Shown here: piece by piece, positions 10,136 through 20,999 of the stretch
Layout: the number at the start of each line of letters is the position of its first letter
Numbering within the stretch: position 1 is the stretch's first letter
Assembly (NCBI GenBank): GCA_039566865.1
Contig: CM076949.1
Location: forward strand, 16,592,501-16,656,500
DNA from: Aurelia coerulea
Lineage: Eukaryota; Cnidaria; Scyphozoa; Semaeostomeae; Ulmaridae
Reading direction: 5' to 3'
DNA: 64,000 nt
Notes under the pieces: generated by a model
Told to the model about the DNA's origin: nothing
The model's database searches: none
What the model saw: only the letters and a program-made list of their open reading frames with translations
Translations under genes and position numbers: made by a program

Positions 10136-10265
10136 CAATGAAATTATAATATTTCTCTCTTCCTTGTTTCGAATCTTCAAAACTCAGTCCTCCAGCACTT
10201 TCGACGAGCATCATGGCCAAAACGATGGCGAATACGGATTTCACAACTTTTCTTGAGCTCTCCAT
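10136..10265 (-). CDS. Candidate first exon of a small secreted protein (host gene)
   Basis: On the minus strand an ATG (10265-10263) opens 43 codons that end one base into a codon at a strong donor, G|GTAAGT. The product starts with a typical signal peptide: a basic start MESSRKVVKS, a hydrophobic core VFAIVLAMML, and a small-residue cleavage zone VESAGG. About 17 mature residues follow (LSFEDSKQGREKYYNFI). Possible continuations lie just downstream. A weak acceptor at 10017-10019 would add an in-frame exon 10016-9895 of 39 codons containing a basic HRKR site. A better acceptor at 10030-10032 would end the protein after about 10 residues. A short secreted peptide or neuropeptide-like precursor would fit, but no family was recognised. 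The exon is fairly convincing; the rest of the gene is uncertain. Confidence 0.5.
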
Positions 10266-10269
10266 TCTT

Positions 10270-12660
10270 TCTTCTGACCACTATCGGATGATAAGTTGTT
10301 TTGTAATGATTCTGTTTGCACCGAAAGGTTTTCCAGTGAGTTTGTTTGAATATCGGTGAGCTGTGCTTTATTTGAGCTGCAACTTGAGCTTGAGAATCAC
10401 CTCCTTCACGTCGTGAACACTGGCTGCAAATGACACCAACTCCGAAATGCTAAGCTTCTAGCCCACAAGTTTGACCAACCATCAAAGGGATTGGGAACAA
10501 TAGAATTCCAATGTCGTGGAGATATGAGTCTTGAAAAGGCAATGCGATTGGAAGACAAAACGTTGATTCGCCCATGTAATCACCCATGGAATTCTAAGAG
10601 TTCTTATAAAATCTTCACAACAAAATTTGTTTTGAAGCAAGCCGTGTTGATAAGACTCATTAGAATTTATATTGCATGTTGTGAAGGTGTTTTGAAATAT
10701 GTTTTCTAGAAAGTACTGATTGCTTTATGAGATGGAAATGTTTTGATGATGTCAAGTAAAACTTTGTAAAGTAAAAGGCGATAAAATTCATACCATAAAC
10801 CTCATGCCACCTATTCATTGCATAGGGCAACAATCAACATGGAAAATTATCTCCACAAAGATTGAAAACCATCACACTGATATGATTGCATGAATTTCAG
10901 GCTGTGATATTTATATACAATAAAAATCATAAGATATTGTAGTTAAAATTCGTGCCAAAAATTAATACCATGAAGTGAAAGCTTCAGCAACATTTTATCC
11001 TGAAATTTTATGCAGACAATTGTACCATGAATTTATGCCAATTTGTGTTCAATGTTCATAATATGAAATAATTCCTTGTACAGTAATTTGTAAAATGAAA
11101 TCCACCCTCTCTGTCATAGCTGTAGGAACCGGGGGTGGGGGAGACTGGAGTCACGTTCCTCCCCCGAAAATTTTGCAATACAGAAGTGCCCTTTTTATTT
11201 TCAGGAAATTTCCCTTTAGCTTTAACCCTTTCCACACAGTTCGTTGAGTATCTCGAGAATAGACTACTTTTTTGTGACTTTAGGAATCTTCTGAAACGGT
11301 AGAGTTGGTAGAAACTAAAATCCCCTTCTTTTGCTGCCATTCTACCGGTAGCCTGCGTGCAAGACTTCGCAGAGGCAGACTGCAGATCGTCTTTTTATGA
11401 AAGCCCATTCCTTTGGTCATTCTGTTTTCGGTAGACTTCCGAGAGATTTTTGACGTTGTATTCTTATGGGCTCTTCTGAAAACGGCATGGGTCGTGAAGC
11501 TACCCAAAACCGGGGGAGGGGGCGGGGATTTGTGGACCCTACTTTTTGGGTCATAAATTCCCATCCATCCTCTTTTTTGGGATATACTTTGATGGGAAAA
11601 TACCTGTTGCAAATCGTGAAGAGTTTTGCTGTTTGGTTTAGCTCGTGCACATTGCTTTTTGTGCAGAATACATTTTTAGAGCTCCTACACAATTGGATTG
11701 GGAAGAAAGGTGTTTTGCTTTAAGAATGTCATTGCTGGTGTTTGATCATAAGAATTCCTCAATTTTTGGTATGTCATCATAAAAGTTACCCCAGTCTTGG
11801 GTGGTCTTTTGAAAGTATTATCCAAAGTTTTGGGTAATTTTTTCTAGGTCTCCTACTCAAGTCCCCGTCGCCAGTTTTGGGAAGCTTCAGCACCAGGGAA
11901 AAGAGAGAACCCTGACCATTTCTGTGCATGTATGTTTCTCCGAACAGTAACACATTTGTAAAAATTGGAGAAAAGCACGTACATAATCCACACCATTCAA
12001 CACCACCAACAATTAAATATTTTGGAAACAAATTTCGAAAGAGCATTGTGATTATCGAAAATGCGTTCTAAAATGTACACGATGTTGACCAGATCATTAT
12101 GTCTAGAAACCTATCAATAACTAGTGTCTAGGCTTTGCCATTTAGGTTAGTCTCCCCTCGTTTCTTTATAGGAGAATTCTAATGACTTGTCAATATACAG
12201 GAACACACCTCTCTTGCAAATAGCTAATCGAATATCTTGGTATGTGGCGAGCTTTTGTAGTCATTGCAGAAATATTGATGCGATATTGATTCAAAAAATG
12301 GCTGTTTTTATTACTGTTTCCACGCCTTCTTGATGTACCTCGCATCATTACTGTCACACGATTTTTCGTTTTAAAATGCTTTCAAAATTGAATAGCACCA
12401 ATAAATAAAATATCTGATCATCAAATAATAGCATGTGGTATGTGTGCGTGATACGTCTCCTGCAGTCCGCAAAAGGTCCTGAAACCAAATACAATATTTG
12501 GTTAATAATTTTTACCAACATGCCTTCAAAGACAAAATGAATTTCAGACATTGCATTTAACATCGAAGATTTAAGAAGAATGAATTTCGGCCAAAACATT
12601 TTCTAACGCTTTTCAGGGAAATTCGGACGTTTTTACAAAAATTTCAGACGACTAATACAG
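10270..12660. other. Non-coding, repeat-rich stretch
   Basis: No supported gene. Sections around 11120-11180, 11500-11580 and 11780-11880 contain G/C-run and TTTTGGGT motifs like those of the window's minisatellite elements and are probably decayed copies. The rest is AT-rich sequence. Confidence 0.4.
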
Positions 12661-12679
12661 TTATAGATCTTCTATCATT

Positions 12680-12892
12680 TTAAGACACGGCAAGAAATAT
12701 GCAAATTTCCACCAATTTCTAAGTGGGGAGACTCTCGCATTTCCAATTAGTTTCCGAAAGGGAAATTAGCACCCACAGTTTCCTATAAATTTCCATTGTG
12801 GGAAAAGTACACGCAGAATTTCTGATCAATTCCAGTTGAAGAGATTCACACTCAACATTTTTAAGATTTCCAACAGAAGAAATTCCACATAT
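12680..12892. repeat. TTTCC-rich repeat, second copy of the ACGGCAAGAAA family
   Basis: It begins ACACGGCAAGAAATATGC and continues with AATTTCC-type motifs every 20-30 bp like the block at 20.55-20.99 kb, in the opposite orientation. It abuts the ATACTCTC MITE. Confidence 0.4.
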
Positions 12893-13222
12893 ATACTCTC
12901 ACGAACCGAATAAACGGGGGGTCGTGAGAGAATTTAGGGAAGGGGGCGGGGCGGGGTTTCGGAAATGGTACGATATGATAATAAAGGGGAAGGGGGATTG
13001 GAACATTCGGCGGGAGGCTAGACAATTTTGTAGATAGCCTTTTTCTTGGTTAAACGCGTATCTTTTTTATATTTGTAAAATTATTAAAAAATTATTTTCA
13101 ATATCATGTTAATTTTTCAAGAATTATTAAAGGGGGGGTTTGGAATAAAAGTGGGGCGTTAGACAATTTTTCAATGGTTAATAAGGGTGGGGATTACCAT
13201 TCGGTACTCGAGAGTATATGGT
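12893..13222. repeat. MITE-like element with ATACTCTC ends
   Basis: The left end TATACTCTCACGAACCGAAT pairs with the right end ATTCGGTACTCGAGAGTATA. The interior has G-rich tracts and two copies of a GACAATTTT motif. A TA duplication is possible but not distinguishable from the palindromic end. Confidence 0.45.
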
Positions 13223-13253
13223 CTCATGATGCAATCACGATGCAATTTAGTAC

Positions 13254-13600
13254 ATGGTCAGATATGAATATGATGGTAAATGTAAACGCGACACCGACAT
13301 AGAAACCGAAAGCCCCCATCCCGCAACACTGGCAACACGAATCCCCCCTCGCGCCCATCCAGCCTTGCACGCATCTCTCCCCCGTAGAGGTCGCACCGCA
13401 ACGCGAGCCTTTTGTTCAAAATGTCATTTGACATTTTGGCGCCCAAATTCATTCTTTTTCTGTGACGATCAACGACAGAAGAAGGTCTCTGCAACCAGTG
13501 TACAATCTCATCAAGCCAAGAAAGTATATGAAATCAAATTGTTTCTGGAAAAAGGCAACAATTCGAGCATTGAAAAGTGTCTGTAGAAAGACTAAGAGCA
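13254..13600. other. CpG-richer block, possible promoter/5' region
   Basis: Base composition changes here to C-rich with several CpGs (13310-13410). A 110-codon plus-strand frame (13254-13586) and a 78-codon minus-strand frame both cross it, so neither is convincing. It lies just upstream of the triplicated splice-flanked repeats and could be the transcription start of that locus. Confidence 0.25.
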
Positions 13601-14214
13601 GGTTTGTTGAGTTTCCTTATTTTGCATGTCTGTCTTTTTGAACTAAAATCTCGTCTCTTTGACTATGGCCTAAACAGCTAAAAGAAAATGGCGGGCGCAG
13701 GGCGTGCGAGAAGATGTTCCCTTCTACCTTCCTTTCCAAAGAATTTAGAAATTTCATCGTTGCTATAGAGTGTGAGCTATCTATGAAGGAAGATTCCCAT
13801 CCTAAAAGCCGAAACATCGAGATACAAAGGCCCGAATGGGAGGCGACATTGCCACTGGAACATCCAAGAGCAAAAATGAATTCGAAGGAAGAATTCATTT
13901 TCTAAAAATCAACACTAGAAACACACAGGGACTCCTTCATTGGCAAAACTGACATTTTATCTTGGTCTTCCGATTACTTCAATGACAAAAAAAAGTTCAT
14001 AAAATTTGCTCCCACTTTATCACTCTACAAGCTGCTATATTTCAAATTTCATTACATAAATTTTTTAAGACACTGTGTAATGTGAGTTTGTAACTTGTTC
14101 TCTTTTATCACAGCACTCCGGCTTCAATGGCTGACTTCAAGAAGAGTCAAGAGGGTGAAGGAGAAAAGTGGGTAAGATTATAATTTCAAACATAAATCTC
14201 TTGTTGGTGATTGA

Positions 14215-14342
14215 CTGGAATCGGCGTATGGTGCGCCACACATCTGTGGCGCACAGACCCAATCTAAGCAATGGAAATAACAATAGAACAAAAGAATTGT
14301 CGTAGATCTGTGGCGCACGGCACACCCATATTCCCTCTGTAG
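14215..14342. mobile_element. 128-bp insertion in repeat copy 1
   Basis: It is absent from copies 2 and 3 and is flanked by GGTGATTGA on both sides (14206-14214 and 14343-14351), a 9-bp (or 8-bp) direct repeat. Inside are inverted ATCTGTGGCGCAC motifs. It is probably a very short non-autonomous DNA element. Confidence 0.5.
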
Positions 14343-14625
14343 GGTGATTGAGACAAAGAGTGGAACGCTAGACCAGCATATTCTCAATTTCTATTCTTAG
14401 TTTTGAATATATGTGAAACAGTTCTGCGTCTTGAATGCACGAACTTGTTCAAGTGGTCAGCGATCATAGCAATTTGTTTTCAATCACGCAAGTAGCATCT
14501 TCATTTGTCACTTTAATTTTGTATTCTTACGACTTAGTGTCAAATGAACTGTTCTTTTTCTTTCCTACATGCTCCTGTCAAGTTAGAATTGCAAAGCAAG
14601 GAGAAAACTGGTGAGTTCACAATTC

Positions 14626-14828
14626 CCAGTCTGCAGAATACATATGGCAGTTCTGGATAAGATTTCATGAGCATGCAGACCAACAAAGCAGTGGTGCGCT
14701 TGCGTGCAAGTTCTTTGTTTAACCTTTGTTTTCAAAGGAGTGAACTAAAGATCTCAATCAAAATCAGCATGCACATAAAAATTGTGCGAAGAATCTTGTG
14801 TGTGCAGCTGCCACAATCTGCAGACTGG
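14626..14828. mobile_element. 203-bp hAT-type MITE sharing termini with the 52-kb transposon
   Basis: It starts CCAGTCTGCAGA and ends TCTGCAGACTGG, with TGGCA on the left and TGCCA on the right inside the ends. The same terminal sequences bound the 7-kb element at 52.1-59.1 kb. Flanks CACAATTC and CACTAATT may be a decayed 8-bp duplication. The insertion is missing from the other two tandem copies. Confidence 0.65.
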
Positions 14829-17349
14829 CACTAATTGATTTAATTTTCGTAAATATCTAAGTTCTGAAACATAGAAACATCTTATTGTGGACATTCGTTT
14901 GAAAGCTCTTGAAAGCTAGCACGTCACAGAAAGGAGGAAAGAAACATGTCAAAAAGTTTTGTTTAAAGACTTTGATGTATATGTATAGCAAATATCCAAT
15001 CTCTTTCATCTTGATAGGATATTTATCTGCCTGGTTCTGAGTCATTGATATTGCACAGGAGCTAACGCATTTTTCTATATGGAGCTGAAGGATAACAACA
15101 ACCCAAAGAGTTTATGCTTCATATGTAAAACAGTAAACAATTGTGCAGAATGCTCCTCAGCGTACAATGAAACTCATCCATCTGCACCAAGTGTTACTTT
15201 TGTATTTGAAGAAATATTGACTTTTGCTTTTTTTGCATCATAACTTCTGGTGATACTAAGTTTTAAACTGAATCAAGCAAACACCTTTTTTTTGTTTATG
15301 CTTGAATTCATGAACCGCTATTTCAAAAAGTAACTCGAGAAACCATCATACAGGGAAACACTTTCATTGTCAAAACTGAAATTTTTATTTTGGTCTCCAG
15401 GTTATTTAATGGCAAAAATTCATAGATTTGCTCCCATGATCATTCTATCTGCTATGTTTAAATCTTTATTGCATGTTTTCAGAGGATGTGAGTCTCTAAC
15501 TCGTTCTCTTTCACCATAGCACTCTAGCTTCAATTGCTGTTGTCAGGATTTGAGTCAAATGAGGGCAAAGGAGAAAAACGGGTAAGATCATAATTTCAAG
15601 TATTAAATTTTTGCTGGTGGTTGAGACAAAGGGCTGAACGCTAGACCAGCATATTTTCAATTTCTATTCTTAGTTTTGAATATATGTGAAACAGTTCTGC
15701 GTCTTGAATGCACGAACTTGTTCAAGTGGTCAGCGCTCATAGCAATTTGTTTTCAACCATGCAACCATGCAAGTAATATCTTCCAGTTGCCACTTTCATT
15801 TCTTGACTTAGTTACAAATGACCTGTTATTTTCCTTCCTCCTAGCTCCTGTCAAGTTGAAATTGCAAAAAAAGGAGAAACCAGTTAGTTCAACTACCTTT
15901 AATTTGCTTTTCCTAAGATCTGATATCTAAACATTGAAGCACCTTATTGTGAACATTAATTGATTTGTCTGAAATGTCTTGAAAGCTAACAGGGTACAGA
16001 AAAAAGGAAGAAACCTGTAGAAAAGTTTGGTTTGAAGACTTTCATGTATCTATTTATAACAAATATCCTATCCCTTTCATCTTGATAGGATAATTAGCTG
16101 CTTCTGACTCATTGATGTTGCACAGGAGTTATACTCGTTTTTTTGTGTAGCTGAAGGATAACAGCAACCCAAATAATGCTGCAATTCATGAACTGCTATT
16201 TCAAAATTTAACTTCTACCAAAACCATCACACAGGAACTCCTTCCTTTTCAAAACTGACAATTTTATCTTTATCTCCTGGTTACTTCAATGACAAAAGTT
16301 CATAGATTTGCTCACATGATCATTCTGGTTGCTATTTTCAATTTTCATGACATTTTTCAGAAGTTGGAGTTTCTAACTTGTTCTCTTTCATCATAGCACT
16401 CTAGCTTCAATTGCTGACGTCATGAAGAGTTAAGAGGGTTGAGGAGAAAAGCGGGTAAGATCATAATTTCATACTTAAAATTTTTGTTTGTGGTTGAGAG
16501 AAAGAGTGGAGCGCTAGACCAGCATATTTTCAATTTCTATTCTTAGTTTTGAATATATGTGAAACAGTTCTGCGTCTTGAATGCACGAACTTGTTCAAGT
16601 GGTCAGCGATCATAGCAATTTGTTTTCAACCATGCAAGTAGCATCGTCCAATTTTCATTTTTTTGTATTCTTGAGTTGGTTACAGATAAACTGTTCTTTT
16701 TCCTTCCTCCAAGCTCCTGTCAAATTGTAAATGCAAAGCAAGGAGAAACAGGTTAGTTCAAATTCCCTTTAATTTGCTATTCCTTATATTTGAGTATTAT
16801 AACATTGAAGCACCTTATCGTGGACATTAATTGATTAGTCTGAAACATCTTGGAAGCTGGCAGGGTACAGAAATGGAAGAAACATATTTTTGAAAATTTT
16901 GAATTGAAAACTTTGATGTAGAAATTTCCCATCATTTTTGTCCTGGTACGATACTGATCCCCATGGTTCTGAGGCAATGAAGTCACACAGGAGCTATACT
17001 CATGTTGATACTGGGTGAGCAAGAAATATGTTCTCACTTTCACATGCCACCGATAAATCATACACTGGACCAAGTTCACACATTTTTCTTTGAATCCTTT
17101 GTAAATATCCTGTATCATTCTTTGTTGTTCTTAGTTGATTTTAGGATACCTACTTATTGATGTGTATGCATACAACTTCTTGAAATTTATTTGCCTGCAG
17201 AGACAATTAAAAACTTTTAGCTTTCATGAATTTAGCTGCAGCGTAAATAAGGTAAATAAAGCAGTAACCAAGGTCAGAACAATAGGGAAGAGATTGCTTT
17301 CAAAGCACAACCAGTTAAAAGGTTTTTGCAACAAGTGTCTCTTACCTTA

Positions 17350-18350
17350 GTTCATCATCACTCACTTAGGGTTGTTCCTTTCAACAAAACAAATGTACAG
17401 ATTTGGTATTATGCAAGTTTACAAATTGAAAGATTGTAACATTTTATGAGTTGATTTAAAAGTACGGGCAAAAGTCTTAAGTACCTGTGTTTTAAGTACA
17501 TATTCAGTACTGGCACCTATCTATCATCAAAAGATAATAGCAACACATGTTGCACAAGAGGTTGTTTAATGATTGCACAGCATTAGCATCACTTTGATCA
17601 ATACAAAAACTTTCAGTTTTTATCTTTTCTTTGAAATGAGACTTACTAGCTGCTGTATTTTGTGCCTGAAGGGTAATAGGTAGTAGGTCTTTGCATCAAG
17701 AAAGCTGTTCTTTTGTTTTCAGCTGTTGAGCAACAAGCAAGCATATGCTGCCCAGAAAATACTTATTCGTATGGATGTCAATGAAGAACTGATGTCTGGT
17801 GAAAAATGTTGAGAATGCCTTTGGTAAATTTTGGGAACAATGAAAATGAACTGATTGAATTGCATCATTGGCAGAAGTAGTACAGAGAATAGTAGTAGTC
17901 AGGTGCTGATGAAGTTTGATGCAAGTTGTGGTATAAAATGTTATCATTGCATCGTTCGGCTTTTCAAATGCTTCAATCCATGACAGCAAGAATCAATAAA
18001 ATCCATCAAAAGTGTTATAAAAGTACTGTGTCCCACCTGCTGTCCAAGAGCTGTGATTTCAGTTGTTTTTTCTTTCTGAAAATTTTTTGCAGGAAAGGCT
18101 TAGCATATGAAACCTTATTTGAATAAACTACAGACAATTGATTGCAACAATGTGGTGCAGACAGACTGCACAAAGCTTTTTTGGGATACACTCTGTACAT
18201 AGATTGAGTCCAAGGGTGGGCATGTTACACTGGGGCAATCATCATACTTTTGACCAATACCAGTAGGTTTTTGCTAAAAAATTTGTATGTATCAACTTTG
18301 TCCCATTACTGATCTTTTTATTGCACGTTTTTTTTGCTATCTTGCTTCAG
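17350..18350. other. Non-coding stretch
   Basis: AT-rich sequence with only short, unsupported open frames. Nothing recognised. Confidence 0.4.
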
Positions 18351-18359
18351 TAGAAGTTG

Positions 18360-18512
18360 CAGTTCTAGCACCAAACGCTGGAATCACAGAAGTAGCTAAA
18401 TGCTAATCAAGTCCACGACCCCTTGTCACGGCGCCCTACTGGGCATTGAACCCTATCTGCTTGACTGTTCTGCTTGCATAATCAGAGGATTACTCCACTG
18501 CACCACAACACC
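18360..18512 (-). mobile_element. tRNA-derived SINE
   Basis: On the minus strand, RNA polymerase III promoter boxes are visible: an A-box-like TGGTGCAGTGG (complement of 18495-18505) and a B-box-like GGTTCAATGCC (complement of 18442-18452), correctly ordered with tRNA-like spacing. The 5' end GGTGTTG has no matching 3' acceptor arm, so it is not an intact tRNA gene. The 3' end of the SINE is not sharply defined. Confidence 0.6.
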
Positions 18513-18519
18513 TTTAATT

Positions 18520-19320
18520 TTGGCTGCAAGTTTTGAATTAGATCGTCACTTATGATGTTTATCCTAAAAATCGGAAATTTCATGAAAGTCGTTGCTTAAA
18601 ACAGGTTTCCATTAAAGTATAACTGTCCCAAAACTGGTAGTCTTCTTGCTAACCAAATGATTATCGTGTGTGTTACTTCAAAAGGATCTCTCAATAACTA
18701 TTCTGAAGAAGTTTGTCCCAAAATCGATACTTTCATTCAACAAAGCTTCATCTGACATCCGAAAGCAGGTTGTAGTTATATTATAACTGGTGGACTTGGC
18801 TGAGCTACTTATCTTTTCTTGTAAACTTTCGTCAGATAGAACAGCAGTGGAATGCATTTTGGTAGAACTATAGAGCCGACTCGTTAGATTTCGGCTGTGT
18901 GCCAGTACGCATTTTTTGGGCAGTAAAGTCGTACTTTGTGATTATAAGACAGGTCTTCTTTCCTGGTGCATCTGGACAAAGATGGGATCAAACATTTCAC
19001 AGTACTAGCCTGCCTCTGAAAGTCTGTCCACTTCCCGTATTTGTTGGTTTTTATAATTCATCAAAAACCATTAATGTTACCATCTTTTCTGAAGCCACAA
19101 ATTTGAACGTTTCATGAGCAAATCTGAATTTGGTAGTTTTATCTTGGTAATTTGAGATACATTTTGTTCTCAGGTATGTCAGTGCGGACTTAACAGTAGA
19201 CTCATATGGCTAAGGCCACATCCACACGTACCAGGTGCATTTGAAAACGCATCAATATGAAAATGCATCGATGAAAAACATGACCCATATCTGCTATGGG
19301 CAAGCACGCATTAATGATGT
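18520..19320. other. Non-coding stretch
   Basis: No supported gene. Only short open frames and common AT-rich sequence. Confidence 0.35.
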
Positions 19321-19330
19321 GCCCTCGTAG

Positions 19331-19699
19331 CCCGGGGGGGGCACTCCCATACTTGACCTGACGGGATGTGCCGCTCAACAGGGTGTCCTTTTGCGGTAAA
19401 AATTATGCGACAGGGTGTCATTTTCTAGCGAAAATTATGCGACAGGGTATTATAATAGGTAAAAAATTATGCGACAGGGTATTACAAGCAAAAATTGCGT
19501 TCTACACTGTATTTGAGAGGCAAAATTTTTATGCGACAGGGTATCACAAGCAAAAATTGCGTTCTACACTGTATTTGAGAGGCAAAATTTTTATGCGACA
19601 GGGTATACTTTTGGCCTATTTTTTATGCGACAGGGTGCAGGGTGTGGAGAGGTTTTCCGCACACCCCCGTCACTTCCCTAGTCAAGTACCCCCCCCGGG
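19331..19699. mobile_element. 369-bp G-run element with internal minisatellite and 8-bp duplication
   Basis: The ends are CCCGGGGGGGGCACT and AGTACCCCCCCCGGG. CCTCGTAG directly flanks both (19323-19330 and 19700-19707), an exact 8-bp duplication. The interior carries repeated TATGCGACAGGGT units and a longer unit of about 66 bp present twice (near 19490-19555 and 19550-19615). There is no coding capacity. The 8-bp duplication suggests mobilisation by a hAT-like or other 8-bp-duplicating transposase. Confidence 0.75.
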
Positions 19700-19707
19700 C
19701 CTCGTAG

Positions 19708-20540
19708 ATCCTGAAGATTCCGGAGATTCTAGTTAATATACAGTGTTGGAACAGGGACAGGGAAAATTCGTGAATTACCATATTTCTATTTTTCCAGCAC
19801 CCACTCAAAACAAGCCCCCATCCTTATTGTCTTCAAGCGAAATGAAATTGAGGAATAACGAAATTCGACCAAAGGTTCAGCAAAATCCGCTAACATGTTT
19901 CAATAGAGTCCAAAAAGTCGTTCCTTTCTCCTTGTATCCGAAGTATGATCTGAAATCTTATGCAATGGCAAAGCCCGAAAATCTGAGAAATATGTTATCC
20001 GAAATCTGTGTGAAAATATTTTCCACTGTCCGACGATCTGAAAATGATAAATTCAACTTGTTTGGACGAGATCCCACAAATTGAGGTAGATAATATATTG
20101 ATAAGTTTCTTAACATAACCGTACTTGGACAAGCAAATTATGGTCACTGTTTGAAAAATCGAAAAGAAGTTTCCCTTTTTACACCATCTTAATAAATCTT
20201 TCGCTTGAAATGGGTATATTTAGATGGAACTAACCTAATGTACGTGTGGAAGAGGCCTAACAATTGAGTATATTTCCTGCAGTTTATTTGATTGACGATA
20301 ACTTATTATTTGTTATAGACAAATAGAGATTGATTATTATTATCATATTTGCATTATTGAACTCTTCTGTTAAACTGAAATTGCGAGGCAAGTTCTAGTT
20401 TGTTCCCTCTGCCAACGGGAATGGGTAAAGTTGGAGAAAATGATGACTGTTTGAGTAAAATCGCGTTCATGTTCTACTTAAAAGTATTCCAAGAAGCAAG
20501 AAATGTAAGAATCTAAGATTGTTAACAAAAAGCTAGGAAA
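19708..20540. other. Non-coding stretch
   Basis: No convincing gene. A 113-codon plus-strand frame (19743-20084) shows no recognisable domain and is likely chance. Confidence 0.3.
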
Positions 20541-20549
20541 TCCCACGTT

Positions 20550-20990
20550 TCTGCTACGTTTTCCCATTTTAATCGGACATCTCTCCATAGTTTCCCAATG
20601 TCCGAAATGCCGAATCTCCTTATTAGAAATTGTAGGGAAGAAGAAATTTCCCATTCAGGCAATTTTCCCAATGGAAACATTAGAGGAAACTTGACATTTC
20701 CACTTAATTTTGTCATAAAACATTGGGGGAAACTGTCCGTTTCCTACGAATTTCCTACCTAGAGAAGGGATCTGTCCATGGTTTCCCCATGTCGGAAATG
20801 CAAAGTCTCGAATTTGGAAATTGTGGGGAAACGGAAACGTTCCTTTCCGATGATTTTCCCCATTGGAAACGTTGGAGGAAATTTGACGTCTCCTCATAAT
20901 TTCCTCGTAGTACACCCGTGGAAACTGTCCGTTTCCTACAAGATTCCTACCTAGAAACTATAAGGAAATTTTGCCCTTTCTTGCCGTGAG
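20550..20990. repeat. TTTCC-rich tandemly duplicated repeat ending in ACGGCAAGAAA
   Basis: Two diverged units of about 195 bp follow one another (CATCTCTCCATAGTTTCCCA near 20578 and its ATCTGTCCATGGTTTCCCC form near 20770). The right edge reads GCCCTTTCTTGCCGTGAGAG. The complement of that edge, ACGGCAAGAAA, also begins a similar TTTCC-rich block at about 12686-12890, so this is a dispersed family. Confidence 0.5.
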
Positions 20991-20999
20991 AGTTCTTGG

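Larger units (their letters stand above)
13920..17110 (+). repeat. Threefold tandem duplication with exon-like pieces
   Basis: Three diverged direct copies begin near 13920, 15340 and 16220. Matching landmarks are CAGCACTCCGGCTTCAATGG (14113) with its CAGCACTCTAGCTTC forms (15520, 16397), and the 90-bp block starting TTCTATTCTTAGTTTTGAAT at about 14391, 15661 and 16537. Each copy has a pyrimidine-AG followed by about 50 nt and then GGTAAGA, and a second piece after GCTCCTGTCAA ending at GTGAGT or GTTAGT. These look like repeated small exons. In copy 1 the first piece reads M-A-D-F-K-K-S-Q-E-G-E-G-E-K-W, but copies 2 and 3 lack the ATG and copy 3 has stops. The transcript may be non-coding or decayed. 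Copy 1 is longer because of two inserted small elements. Confidence 0.65.

Noticed and set aside
18430..18512. Functional tRNA gene
   Set aside because: A and B boxes are present, but the 5' and 3' ends cannot form an acceptor stem.
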